Positions 23,800-31,313 of a stretch of 38,739 nucleotides of DNA are shown one piece after another (position 1 is the first letter of the stretch; each line of letters starts with the position of its first letter). Source of the stretch: Brevundimonas sp. UBA7664 (GTDB lineage: Bacteria > Pseudomonadota > Alphaproteobacteria > Caulobacterales > Caulobacteraceae). The translations under genes were made by a program, and so were the position numbers. The notes below the pieces were generated by a model. That model was not told the origin of the DNA. It was given only the letters and a program-made list of their open reading frames with translations, and did no database searches. The stretch covers positions 1-38,739 of the forward strand of contig NZ_DLHQ01000058.1 of assembly GCF_002483305.1 (NCBI RefSeq), given 5' to 3'.

Positions 23800-24102
23800 T
23801 CACGCCTTTCCGACGAGGCCCTGCATGGCGTCGAGATAGGCGACGAAGGCCTTGCGCCCCGCGGGCGTCATCGCCGCCTCGGTCAGGGGCTTGCGGCCCT
23901 CGAACCGTTTGGTCACGGCGACGAATCCGGCGTCCTCGAGCTTGCGCAGATGGACCGACAGATTGCCGTCCGTGGTCTGCAGCCGCGCCTTCAGGGTGTT
24001 GAAGTCCGCCGTGTCGACGCCCGACAGGACCGCCATGATGCCCAGCCGCACCCGGCCGTGGATGATCTCGTCGATCCGGTTGATGTCGAAGTCATCGGTC
24101 AT
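23800..24102 (-). CDS. Winged helix transcriptional regulator (HTH_34 / MarR-like)
   Basis: The 100-residue protein is a compact winged helix regulator. The helix-turn-helix is seen in DFNTLKARLQTTDGNLSVHLRKLEDAGFV (about 33-61), and the wing KRFEGRKPLTEAAMTPAGRKA (about 65-85) is typical of the HTH_34 group, where LS-x-HL and a Gly-Arg-x-Pro turn are conserved. Such proteins usually repress the membrane protein gene next to them. It starts 4 bases after the stop of the membrane protein gene and so forms a two-gene operon with it. Confidence 0.88.
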   Translation of the reverse strand: MTDDFDINRIDEIIHGRVRLGIMAVLSGVDTADFNTLKARLQTTDGNLSVHLRKLEDAGFVAVTKRFEGRKPLTEAAMTPAGRKAFVAYLDAMQGLVGKA

Positions 24103-24106
24103 GCCA

Positions 24107-24730
24107 TCAGGCCCGCGCCCGCCGCATCAACATCCAGCCGGGCAAGGCCATCAGCAGGAACAGGGCGCCGGCGTAGGCCAGATATTGCGCATCCTGCCCC
24201 GCCATCCACGCCAGCACGGGGGCGGCCACGAAGGAGCCGGCCGCGAGCCACCACAACACCGGGTTCCGGTACATGGTCGCACTGACCGTCCAGCCGATGC
24301 CGTAGAAGACCATGATGATCGAGGGCGTCAGGGCCATGCCCATCATGGCCGCGTCCTCGCCGAGCCGCCAGCCCAGCACCCCGAGCGAGGCGAAGAGGGC
24401 GAAAATACCCCAGCCAAGGGCGCTCCAGGTCGTGGTGGACGCCCGGTTCCCCGCCGTGACGACCCCGCCCTGGCGCTTCAGGCGCGGGATGACCACGGCG
24501 AGGACCACGAAGAACAGTCCGGTTGCAATCAGCCAGACGATGCCATTGATGGCGTCGGGAATATCGACCAGTTCGCCGATCTGGGCCCAGTGGGCCAGGC
24601 TGGCCGTCCCGTAGATCAGGCCCGCGGCCATCAGGATGGACGCCCCCTGCATGGGCGCCTCGCGGCCCTCCTCGGCCAGACGGCGCATCCAGGCGATGTC
24701 GGCGGTGGGGTCTTCAATGTTCTCGGTCAT
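24107..24730 (-). CDS. Uncharacterised membrane protein (five to six helices)
   Basis: The 207-residue membrane protein starts with a short acidic head, MTENIEDPTADIAWMRRLAE, followed by an Arg-Glu-rich stretch and five or six hydrophobic segments. The first is near 38-58, and a last pair ends in LLMALPGWMLMRRARA. ATG at 24730 is chosen since GGGAGGA lies about 10 bases upstream; a GTG at 24757 would add 9 residues. With the small regulator it forms a typical pair found in several alphaproteobacteria. I cannot assign a function. A possible promoter with TTTACA lies on the minus strand near 24787-24760. Confidence 0.75.
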   Translation of the reverse strand: MTENIEDPTADIAWMRRLAEEGREAPMQGASILMAAGLIYGTASLAHWAQIGELVDIPDAINGIVWLIATGLFFVVLAVVIPRLKRQGGVVTAGNRASTTTWSALGWGIFALFASLGVLGWRLGEDAAMMGMALTPSIIMVFYGIGWTVSATMYRNPVLWWLAAGSFVAAPVLAWMAGQDAQYLAYAGALFLLMALPGWMLMRRARA

Positions 24731-24834
24731 TGGCTCGTCGTCCTCCCAAGTCTCCACCGTTCTATGTCAGTTTGACTTTGTGTTGTAAAGTACTTGGCGG
24801 TAAATGGGCGCGCGAAGGCGCTGCGTGAGCCGCA

Positions 24835-25227
24835 TCAGGCGGTGCGGATGATCCCGCCCACAGCCTCGACCGGCCACGGCGTCAGGCGGGCGCCCGCGCA
24901 GGGACCGCCGACACAGGCGCCCGACATCGGCTCGAACACCGCGCCGTGCCAGCCGCACAGGATCAGCGACCCGTCCGGGACCAGATAGCGGTCCAGCTCG
25001 ATCGCCAGCGGAAAGCCCTGGTGCGGACAGCGGTCGACATAGCCGGCGACCTGGCCCGCCTTGCGCACGACGAAACCGTGGAAAAAGGCCTCCCCGATCT
25101 GCAGCACGAAGCCGCGCGAGCCGGGATCGGCGATGTCGGCCTCGACGCACAGGGCCACCCCCGGCGGCGTGGTCCAGACGCGCCTGCGTTCGGTGGCTGG
25201 CGGGGCCGGATCCTGATCCGTCGCCAC
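24835..25227 (-). CDS. Rieske [2Fe-2S] domain protein
   Basis: This 130-residue protein is a single Rieske domain carrying CPHQG (Cys67, His69) and CGWHGAVFE (Cys91, His94) to bind a 2Fe-2S cluster. It lacks a membrane helix, so it resembles soluble ferredoxin-like Rieske proteins rather than the cytochrome bc1 subunit. The first 20 residues are unconserved. It is the third gene of the operon tsaD-gpsA-Rieske, separated from gpsA by 2 bases. No oxygenase partner is present nearby, so its electron donor or acceptor is unknown. Confidence 0.9.
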   Translation of the reverse strand: MATDQDPAPPATERRRVWTTPPGVALCVEADIADPGSRGFVLQIGEAFFHGFVVRKAGQVAGYVDRCPHQGFPLAIELDRYLVPDGSLILCGWHGAVFEPMSGACVGGPCAGARLTPWPVEAVGGIIRTA

Positions 25228-25229
25228 CG

Positions 25230-26228
25230 TTAGTTCCGTTCAGCCTTCAGCGGGCGTGACAGAAGGCTGTCGATCATCGCATCGACGGTCGTCTCGCCGT
25301 TCAGCAAGGCGGCGACCGCAACGGAAATCGGCATGTCGACGCCCATCTTCGCGGCCAGCTCCCGCACCGCCGGTGCGCTCTCATAGCCCTCGGCCACCGA
25401 CCGTTTGCCGGCCAGCGCCTGTTCCACCGACTGGCCCTGACCGAGCGCCAGGCCCAGACTCATGTTGCGCGACTGGGGGCTGGAGCAGGTCAGCACCAGA
25501 TCGCCGAGGCCGCACAGGCCCGCCACGGTCTCGGCCTGACCGCCGAGGGCCACGCCCATCCGGGTCATTTCGGCGAAGCCGCGGGTGATCAGGGCGGCGT
25601 GGGCGCTGCGCCCCAAACCCCGTCCCTCGGCCATGCCGCAGGCGATCGCCAGGACATTCTTGATGGCCCCGCCGACCTCGGCCCCGATCAGGTCGTTGGC
25701 CAGATAGGGCCGGAAGCCGGGCGCCGACAGGGTCCACATCAGCTCCTCGCCGAGCGCCTCGTCGGCGCACGCCAGGGTCACGGCGCTGGGCAGGCCGCGC
25801 GCCACCTCGCCGGCGAAACTGGGGCCGGACAGGACCGCGGCCGGCGCCGTCGGCAGGGTCTCGGCCAGCACGTCGGTCATCAGCTTCAGCGAGCCGCGCT
25901 CGATGCCCTTGGAGCAGAGGATGATCGGCACGCCCGCCCGGTAGTGGTCGGCAAAGGCCGCCAGCGTCGATCGCATGTGCTGGGCCGGCGGGACGGCCAG
26001 GATCAGGTCGCAGGCGGCGAGATCGGCCAGATCCCCGGTGACCGAGACATGCTCATCCAGGACGATCCCCGGCAGGAAGGCCTCGTTGACGCGGCGCGCG
26101 CGGATGCTCTCGACCACCTCGGGCTCGCGCGCCTGCAACAGGACGTCGAGGCCGGCCCGGGCCGCGACCTGGGCCAGGGCGGTGCCCCAGGCGCCGGCGC
26201 CGATCACGCCTGCGGTCTTGAACTGCAT
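25230..26228 (-). CDS. gpsA: Glycerol-3-phosphate dehydrogenase [NAD(P)+]
   Basis: GpsA reduces dihydroxyacetone phosphate to sn-glycerol-3-phosphate for phospholipid synthesis. The 332-residue chain has the Rossmann motif IGAGAWGTALAQ (about 8-19), CSKGIERGSLKLM (about 105-117), the catalytic Lys in EVGGAIKNVLAIACGMAEG (about 185-203), LGDLVLTCSSPQSRN, and the C-terminal helical domain ending near SLLSRPLKAERN. ATG at 26228 is chosen over an extension to 26270 because GAGGGAG precedes it at about 6 bases and the extension is not conserved. It lies 10 bases after tsaD. Confidence 0.96.
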   Translation of the reverse strand: MQFKTAGVIGAGAWGTALAQVAARAGLDVLLQAREPEVVESIRARRVNEAFLPGIVLDEHVSVTGDLADLAACDLILAVPPAQHMRSTLAAFADHYRAGVPIILCSKGIERGSLKLMTDVLAETLPTAPAAVLSGPSFAGEVARGLPSAVTLACADEALGEELMWTLSAPGFRPYLANDLIGAEVGGAIKNVLAIACGMAEGRGLGRSAHAALITRGFAEMTRMGVALGGQAETVAGLCGLGDLVLTCSSPQSRNMSLGLALGQGQSVEQALAGKRSVAEGYESAPAVRELAAKMGVDMPISVAVAALLNGETTVDAMIDSLLSRPLKAERN

Positions 26229-26238
26229 GGTCACTCCC

Positions 26239-27375
26239 TCAAGCCTTGGCGCCCTTGCGGCCCGGCGCATGCGTCGGGTCGTTGAGCGCGCTGTATTCGT
26301 CGAGCGGCCAGCGCGGCCGGGCGGCGGTGTCGACGTCCGACACCAGACCCTTGCGCAGCCGCTCCGCCCCCGCCAGGGCGATCATCGCCGCATTGTCGGT
26401 GCAATAGGCCATGGGCGGGGCCAGAAAGGCGAATCCGTTTTTCTCCGCCGTCGCCTGCAGCGTCGCGCGGACCGTCCGGTTCGCCGCCACGCCGCCCGCG
26501 ACGACGAAGAGCCGATGGGGATGGTCTTCCGCATAGGCCTTGAGCGCCCGGTCCGAGCGTTCGCTGAGCTGGCGGGCGATGGCGGTCTGGACCGCATCGG
26601 CCAGGTCGGCGCGCTGCTGGTCGGTCTCGCAGGTCTGGGCCAGCCGGGCCGCGGCGGTCTTCAGCCCCGAGAAGGAGAAGTCGCAGTCCTTGCGCCCCAG
26701 CAGGGCGCGCGGCAGGTCGAAACGCGATCCGTCGCCGGTTTCGGCCAGTTTCTCCAGCGCCGGGCCCCCGGGGTAGCCGAGGCCCAGGGCCTTGGCGATC
26801 TTGTCGAAGGCCTCGCCCGCCGCGTCGTCGATCGTCGTGCCCAGCCGCGTCATGTCGCCGACGCCGCGCACCTCGAGCAGCTGGCAATGGCCGCCGGAGA
26901 CCAGCAGCAGCAGGAAGGGATAGTCGACCGGCTGGCCCAGCCGGGCCGAGACCGCATGGCCCTCCAGATGATTGACCGCGATCAGCGGCAGGCCGCGCGC
27001 CAGGGCCACCGCCTTGCCGAAACTCAGCCCGACCATGACGCCGCCGACCAGGCCGGGTCCGGCGGTGGCGGCGACGCCGTCCAGGTCCCCATAACCCAGA
27101 CCCGCCTCGTCCATGGCCCGGCGGACGACGCCGTCGATCATTTCGACATGGCTGCGGGCGGCGATCTCGGGGACGACGCCGCCATAGGCCGCGTGATCGT
27201 CGATCTGGCTGTGCACCACCGAGGACAGCACCGTCGCCTCGCCGTCCGGCGACAGGCGCACCACCGAGGCCGCGGTCTCGTCGCAACTGGTCTCGAGACC
27301 GAGCACCGTCAGCGCGCGGTCGGGTGACGCGGTTGCCCGTCCCCCTTCGCTGCTATAGTCGGCGGCCATACTCAT
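26239..27375 (-). CDS. tsaD: tRNA N6-adenosine threonylcarbamoyltransferase
   Basis: TsaD transfers threonylcarbamoyl to A37 of tRNAs that read ANN codons. The chain begins MSMAADYSSEGG and continues LTVLGLETSCDETAASVV. The family signatures follow: VVPEIAARSHVEMID, GPGLVGGVMVGLSFGKAVAL, and HLEGHAVSARL with the metal-binding His pair. KDCDFSFSGLKTAAARL and VAGGVAANRTVRATL complete the core, with NAAMIALAG near the end. ATG at 27375 (378 residues) or 27369 (376) are both possible. In-frame sequence further upstream is antisense to hemC and is not coding. It heads the operon with gpsA and is divergent from hemC across only 43 bases. Confidence 0.96.
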   Translation of the reverse strand: MSMAADYSSEGGRATASPDRALTVLGLETSCDETAASVVRLSPDGEATVLSSVVHSQIDDHAAYGGVVPEIAARSHVEMIDGVVRRAMDEAGLGYGDLDGVAATAGPGLVGGVMVGLSFGKAVALARGLPLIAVNHLEGHAVSARLGQPVDYPFLLLLVSGGHCQLLEVRGVGDMTRLGTTIDDAAGEAFDKIAKALGLGYPGGPALEKLAETGDGSRFDLPRALLGRKDCDFSFSGLKTAAARLAQTCETDQQRADLADAVQTAIARQLSERSDRALKAYAEDHPHRLFVVAGGVAANRTVRATLQATAEKNGFAFLAPPMAYCTDNAAMIALAGAERLRKGLVSDVDTAARPRWPLDEYSALNDPTHAPGRKGAKA

Positions 27376-27418
27376 CGGGTCGAGGTAGCGACCCCGAACC
27401 CCCGGCGCAACGACTCTC

Positions 27419-28369
27419 ATGGCCCCTCTCGTCCGCATCGGCACGCGCCGCTCGAAACTGGCCCTGACCCAGTCGGGGATGATGCAGCGCGCCATCGGCC
27501 GCGCCCTCGGCGTCGCCGACGCCGACCTGCTCGAGGCCGTGCCCCTGGTCGAAATCGTCACCACCGGCGACCGGGTGCAGGACCGCCGGCTGATGGAGAT
27601 CGGCGGCAAGGCGCTGTTCACGAAAGAGATCGAGGAAGCGCTGCTGGAGGGCCGCGTCGACGTCGCCGTGCACTCCATGAAGGATGTCCCGGCCGACCAG
27701 CCCGACGGCCTGTGCATCGCCGCCGTCCCGCCGCGCGAGGACCCCCGCGACGCCTTCGTCAGCGAAGCCTTCGCCACCTTCGCCGACCTGCCGGTCGGCG
27801 CGCGGCTGGGCACCGCCTCGCTGCGGCGACAGGCGCAGGCTCTGGCCCTGCGGCCCGATCTGAAGATCGAGATGCTGCGCGGCAATGTCGACACCCGGCT
27901 GCGCAAACTGGCCGAGGGCGAGTTCGACGCCATCCTGCTGGCCGTCTCCGGGCTGAACCGGCTCGGGTTCGAGGCGGTGATCCGCGAGCGGCTGTCGCTG
28001 AACGACTTCCTGCCCGCGCCGGGACAGGGCGCCCTCGCCCTCCAGACCAGGACGGACGATCTCGACGCCGCCTGGGTCGCCGCGCTCAACGATCCGATGA
28101 CCGCGCTCGCCGTGGCGGCCGAGCGCGGGGCGATGACGGCGCTGGAAGGATCCTGCCGCACCGCCGTCGGGGCGCATGCGATGATCGCCGACGGCCAGAT
28201 GCGCCTCACCACCGAAATGCTGGCCCCGGACGGCTCGGCCCGCTGGCGGCGCGCCGGCCAGCTCGGCGACCTGTCCGCCGGAGACATCATCGACCAGGCC
28301 CGCGCCCTCGGCCTGAGGCTCGGCGCCGAGGTTCACGCCGCGGCCGGCGACCAGCGGGTCGAACCCTGA
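27419..28369 (+). CDS. hemC: Hydroxymethylbilane synthase (porphobilinogen deaminase)
   Basis: HemC joins four porphobilinogens to hydroxymethylbilane in haem synthesis. The 316-residue chain shows VRIGTRRSKLALTQSG (5-20), GGKALFTKEIEEALLEGRVD (about 62-81), VHSMKDVPADQPDGL, the Arg-rich RLGTASLRRQAQ (about 137-148), and EGSCRTAVGAHA with Cys246, which anchors the dipyrromethane cofactor. ATG is at 27419. Its stop overlaps the hemD start. The pair hemC-hemD is divergent from tsaD. Confidence 0.97.
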   Translation: MAPLVRIGTRRSKLALTQSGMMQRAIGRALGVADADLLEAVPLVEIVTTGDRVQDRRLMEIGGKALFTKEIEEALLEGRVDVAVHSMKDVPADQPDGLCIAAVPPREDPRDAFVSEAFATFADLPVGARLGTASLRRQAQALALRPDLKIEMLRGNVDTRLRKLAEGEFDAILLAVSGLNRLGFEAVIRERLSLNDFLPAPGQGALALQTRTDDLDAAWVAALNDPMTALAVAAERGAMTALEGSCRTAVGAHAMIADGQMRLTTEMLAPDGSARWRRAGQLGDLSAGDIIDQARALGLRLGAEVHAAAGDQRVEP

Positions 28370-29046
28370 CGGCGATCCGCCGCGTCTGGGTCACCCGCGC
28401 CGAACCCGGCGCCGCGCGCACCGCCGACCGCCTGACCGCTCTCGGCTTCGAGCCCGTCGTGGCCCCCCTGCTGGCCATCCGCCCGATCCCCCAGGCCGCA
28501 CCCGACCTGACCGGCGTCGCCACCCTCGCCTTCACCAGCGCCAATGGCGTCGCCGCCTTCGCGGCCCTGACCCCGGACCGGACCCGACCGGTCTTCGCCG
28601 TCGGCGACGCCACCGCCGGCGCGGCGCGGGCGGCCGGTTTCGCGCGGGTACAGTCGGCGAGCGGCGATCTCGACCGGCTGGCCGCCCTGCTGATCGCACA
28701 GGAGCCGTCGGTCGGCCCCCTGCTGGTTGCGGGCGCCCGGGAGCCGGCGGGCGATCTGCCGGCCCTGCTGCGGGGCCGCGTCGAGGCGAAGGCCCTGCCC
28801 GTGTATGAGGCCGTCGAGACCGGCGCCGCGGCGCCCGCCGCCTTTGACGCCGTCCTGATCCATTCCGCCCGGGCCGCCCGGGCGCTGGCGGCGCTGGGCC
28901 CGTTCGCCGGCCGGACGGCGGTCGCCCTGTCAGCGGCGGCGGCGGCGCCGCTCGGCGACCGCTCCGGCCTCGAAATCCGCCTCGCCCCGACGCCCGACGA
29001 AACCGCCCTGCTCGCGGCGCTTGGCAAGCCCGCGCCCCGCGTATAA
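28366..29046 (+). CDS. hemD: Uroporphyrinogen-III synthase
   Basis: HemD closes and inverts hydroxymethylbilane to uroporphyrinogen III. The predicted protein of about 226 residues has the family start RRVWVTRAEPGAARTADRL (6-24), the middle block FTSANGVAAFA, SGDLDRLAALLIAQ and GAREPAGDLPALL, the second-half VYEAVETG, FDAVLIHSARAARAL and a C-terminal TPDETALLAAL. No ATG, GTG or TTG exists in frame between the preceding in-frame region and the conserved RVWVTRAEPG. CTG at 28366, overlapping the hemC stop (CTGA), is the best start. Sequence conservation is low in this family but the hemC neighbourhood supports the call. Confidence 0.88.
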   Translation: MTAIRRVWVTRAEPGAARTADRLTALGFEPVVAPLLAIRPIPQAAPDLTGVATLAFTSANGVAAFAALTPDRTRPVFAVGDATAGAARAAGFARVQSASGDLDRLAALLIAQEPSVGPLLVAGAREPAGDLPALLRGRVEAKALPVYEAVETGAAAPAAFDAVLIHSARAARALAALGPFAGRTAVALSAAAAAPLGDRSGLEIRLAPTPDETALLAALGKPAPRV

Positions 29047-29047
29047 A
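29021..29047 (+). promoter_or_regulatory. Promoter for tRNA-Thr
   Basis: TTGGCA (29021-29026) and TATAAA (29042-29047) form a good -35/-10 pair with a 15-base spacer, short by Escherichia coli standards but within the range of Caulobacter housekeeping promoters. The predicted start, near 29054, is about 35 bases before the tRNA. The -10 box contains the hemD stop codon TAA. Confidence 0.6.
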
Positions 29048-29088
29048 GAGCGCCTCTCGCGCGGGGCTGCATCGCCCGTCGCGCCAAG

Positions 29089-29164
29089 GCCGCTTTAGCT
29101 CAGCTGGTAGAGCATCGCATTCGTAATGCGGGGGTCAGGTGTTCGAGTCACCTAAGCGGCACCA
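29089..29164 (+). tRNA. tRNA-Thr (anticodon CGU)
   Basis: A full cloverleaf is present. The acceptor stem GCCGCTT pairs with AAGCGGC. The D stem is GCTC/GAGC. The anticodon stem is TCGCA/TGCGG with loop TTCGTAA, so the anticodon is CGU and reads ACG. The T arm is AGGTG-TTCGAGT-CACCT. The discriminator base is A and the CCA end is encoded (29162-29164). In this GC-rich genome ACG should be a frequent codon. The next gene converges and ends 16 bases after it. Confidence 0.96.
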
Positions 29165-29179
29165 TTCCTCCATCGCAAA

Positions 29180-30154
29180 TCAGACGCTGACGCCGGCCTC
29201 GGCGGTCGGCGGGCGGAACATGGCGCGGCGCCAGGGGGGATCGGCCGGTTCCTCGGGGTCCGGGGCGGCGTCCCTGAGATAGCCGAAATAGGAGGCGATC
29301 AGCCGGTTGTCGGCGTCGATGATGGCGCGACGCCCGTGCATGACGCGGCTGTTGTCGACCATCAACAGATCGCCCGGCAGCCACAGGATCGGGGCCGTGA
29401 TGTCCGCCGCCGCCTGGCGCACGGCGTCCATCCAGGCGTCGGGCACGCGCTGGCCGTTGTCCATGACCGGGAAGTTGGGCAGGCCCAGATAGTCCCGCGC
29501 GAACAGCAGGAAATTGCCGAAGGCGGGTTGGTTTCCGAACCGGGTGCGGTGGAGCATCGGCCGGGTGAAGACCCGCATCACCCCGGCCGGGGTGCGCACA
29601 AAGCGATAGGGGCAGGAGGCCGGCGGCGACGCCAGCCGGGCGTCGCTCGGTTCGGCCTCGCCCAGCCAGTAGCTCAGGGTCTCCGGCAGGGCCGGCTGGA
29701 CATACAGCAGCCGGCGGGCGGCCATGGCGTCGCGGATATCGGCCGGCAGACGCCGCACGATCTCGGCTCCGTCGCAGACCGTGGTCTCGCCGCCCGACAC
29801 CGGCGGCTGCAGGCAGAAGAAGAAGCAGACGTCGGGCTTCCACGGCTCGCGGGACAGTTCGGGGTGCAGCGGAAAGGGGGCCGAACCGCCGTTGACCGAC
29901 TGGATATTGTGGGCTTCGTCCAGCAGGCGGCGGTCCGGGCTCTCGTTGAAGACGGAACTGGCGCACCAGATGTCGGTGAAGGCGTGAAACCCCTCGAGAT
30001 CGACCGGAAAGCCGCGCAGCAGCACCGCGCCATGGGTGCGGAACAGTTCGCCGATCGCGGCGGTCGGCACGGCTTCGATGGGCTCGCCGGCGCCGGCCTG
30101 GACGATCGCATAGGGGGTCGCCGGGGTCGGCGCCAGGAACTCGGGCATCGGCAT
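29180..30154 (-). CDS. TauD/TfdA family Fe(II)/2-oxoglutarate dioxygenase
   Basis: The 324-residue protein belongs to the TauD/TfdA oxygenases, which hydroxylate small molecules using Fe(II) and 2-oxoglutarate. The metal triad is readable: His97 and Glu99 in PLHPELS (an H-x-E version) and His273 in NSRVMHGRR; Arg284 in NRLIASYF is suited to bind 2-oxoglutarate. The H-x-E variant also occurs in amino-acid hydroxylases such as AsnO and VioC, so an amino acid or amino-acid-derived substrate is possible (inference). The N-terminal block AVLLRGFPVDLEGFHAF (43-59) is typical. It is divergent from the sulfotransferase-like gene across 88 bases and might act with it. ATG is at 30154 or 30148. Confidence 0.9.
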   Translation of the reverse strand: MPMPEFLAPTPATPYAIVQAGAGEPIEAVPTAAIGELFRTHGAVLLRGFPVDLEGFHAFTDIWCASSVFNESPDRRLLDEAHNIQSVNGGSAPFPLHPELSREPWKPDVCFFFCLQPPVSGGETTVCDGAEIVRRLPADIRDAMAARRLLYVQPALPETLSYWLGEAEPSDARLASPPASCPYRFVRTPAGVMRVFTRPMLHRTRFGNQPAFGNFLLFARDYLGLPNFPVMDNGQRVPDAWMDAVRQAAADITAPILWLPGDLLMVDNSRVMHGRRAIIDADNRLIASYFGYLRDAAPDPEEPADPPWRRAMFRPPTAEAGVSV

Positions 30155-30242
30155 CCGCTGCGCGTGAGGTGAACACGCCTGTCATAGCGCGACGCGGCGG
30201 GTTGTGCGACAGCGATCACAGACCTGCACGACCGGAGGCCCC

Positions 30243-31283
30243 ATGCAGCTCAATCTCAGAGACCTGATGGACTCGCCCGACCATCATCTGTTCGCCTTCG
30301 AAGGGGGACAGGCGACGCTGATGCCGATGGACCGGGCGGCCTATGCGCGGTCGATCTTCCTGGATCGCCGCATCCAGCCGGCGGGTCCTTCGATGGCGCG
30401 GGTGGACGCGGCCCAGCTGGCCGCCCTGCTGGACCGGACCGGCGCGCCGGCGGCCGAGATCGGCTGGATCTTTCATGTCGCCCATTGCGGTTCGACCCTG
30501 CTGGCCCGCGCGCTGGACGGGCCCGGCGATCTGGTGCTGCGCGAGCCGGTGGTGCTGCGCCAGCTGGCGGTCGAGGCGGTGAGCACGGGGCGCGACGCGG
30601 GCTGGCAGGCCCGGTTGCGGCTGGCGCTGCGTCTGCTGGGCCGTCGCTACGCGCCCGACGCGCCGGTGATCGTCAAGGCCAATGTGCCGGTGAATTTCGT
30701 CGTCGACGACCTGATGGCGCAGCGCCCGACGGCGCCCACGCTGTTCCTCTATTACCCGCTGGAGACCTATCTGCTGGCGATCCTGCGCTCCGACAATCAT
30801 CGCAACTGGGTCATGGGCGTCAGCGCCGAGCTGAAGCCGGAGCTGGACCGGCGCGAGCCCTGCGAACCGGCGCCGTCGACCCCCGCCGTGGCGGCGGCGC
30901 GCCTGTGGCTGGCCCAGATCCGCATCTATGCCGAGGCCCTGGCGCGCTATCCGAACGCCGCCGGCCTGGACGCCGCGACCCTGTTCGCCCGCCCCGGCCC
31001 CGTGCTGGAGGCGGCGGCCCGCCATTTCGGCGTGACGCAGGACGCCGCAGCCCTGGAGGCGACCCTCGCCGGTCCCCTGTTCTCGACCTATTCCAAGAAC
31101 CCCGGGGTGGCGTTCGACAATGCCGCCCGGGTGGCGCGAGAGGCGGAACAGCGCACCCTGCTGGCCGGCGATCTGGCCGCCGCCGACCAGTGGGTGCGGG
31201 CGCGGCTGGCGCAGCGTCCCCTGCCGGACCGACTGGACCGGGCCCTGGTCGGACCCGCGCCCCTGCTGCTCGGCTCAGGTTGA
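30243..31283 (+). CDS. Sulfotransferase-like P-loop protein
   Basis: The 346-residue protein has a P-loop-like motif GWIFHVAHCGSTLLARALDG (74-93), with HCGSTLLA replacing the usual PRSGTT of PAPS-dependent sulfotransferases. A second conserved block follows with VIVKANVPVNFVVDDL and TLFLYYPLETYLLAILRSDNHRNW, placed like the 3'-phosphate binding strand and helix of the fold. It ends in NPGVAFDNAARVAREAE. It is best described as a sulfotransferase-like protein of unknown substrate; a kinase role cannot be excluded. ATG at 30243 is chosen because GGAGG lies 4 bases upstream. It sits divergent to a TauD-like dioxygenase and 26 bases before metK. Confidence 0.75.
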   Translation: MQLNLRDLMDSPDHHLFAFEGGQATLMPMDRAAYARSIFLDRRIQPAGPSMARVDAAQLAALLDRTGAPAAEIGWIFHVAHCGSTLLARALDGPGDLVLREPVVLRQLAVEAVSTGRDAGWQARLRLALRLLGRRYAPDAPVIVKANVPVNFVVDDLMAQRPTAPTLFLYYPLETYLLAILRSDNHRNWVMGVSAELKPELDRREPCEPAPSTPAVAAARLWLAQIRIYAEALARYPNAAGLDAATLFARPGPVLEAAARHFGVTQDAAALEATLAGPLFSTYSKNPGVAFDNAARVAREAEQRTLLAGDLAAADQWVRARLAQRPLPDRLDRALVGPAPLLLGSG

Positions 31284-31289
31284 GCTTGA

Positions 31290-31313
31290 ACACATAAGGA
31301 TATCTTTATATGT
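31290..31313 (+). promoter_or_regulatory. Palindromic operator overlapping the metK start
   Basis: The 24-base imperfect palindrome centred on GATATC (31299-31304) has 10 of 12 paired positions complementary; the exceptions are 31298/31305 and 31293/31310. It covers the AAGGA ribosome site (31296-31300) and the start codon (31310-31312). Its AT-rich content stands out against the surrounding GC. A repressor bound here could block metK. SAM/SAH-sensing ArsR-type regulators (SahR/SamR) are known to control metK through palindromes of this style, but I have not matched the motif to a database. Confidence 0.6.

Noticed and set aside
27376..28290. N-terminal extension of tsaD by about 305 codons
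   Set aside because: It is antisense to hemC, Ser/Arg-rich and lacks domains. TsaD starts at 27375 or 27369.
29089..31309. Genomic island integrated at tRNA-Thr
   Set aside because: The tRNA is next to accessory genes. I see no integrase and no repeat of the tRNA 3' end before metK, so integration is not supported.
31284..31310. SAM-II or SAM/SAH riboswitch upstream of metK
   Set aside because: Only 26 bases separate metK from the upstream coding gene, and no riboswitch core is visible. The palindrome there fits a protein operator better.
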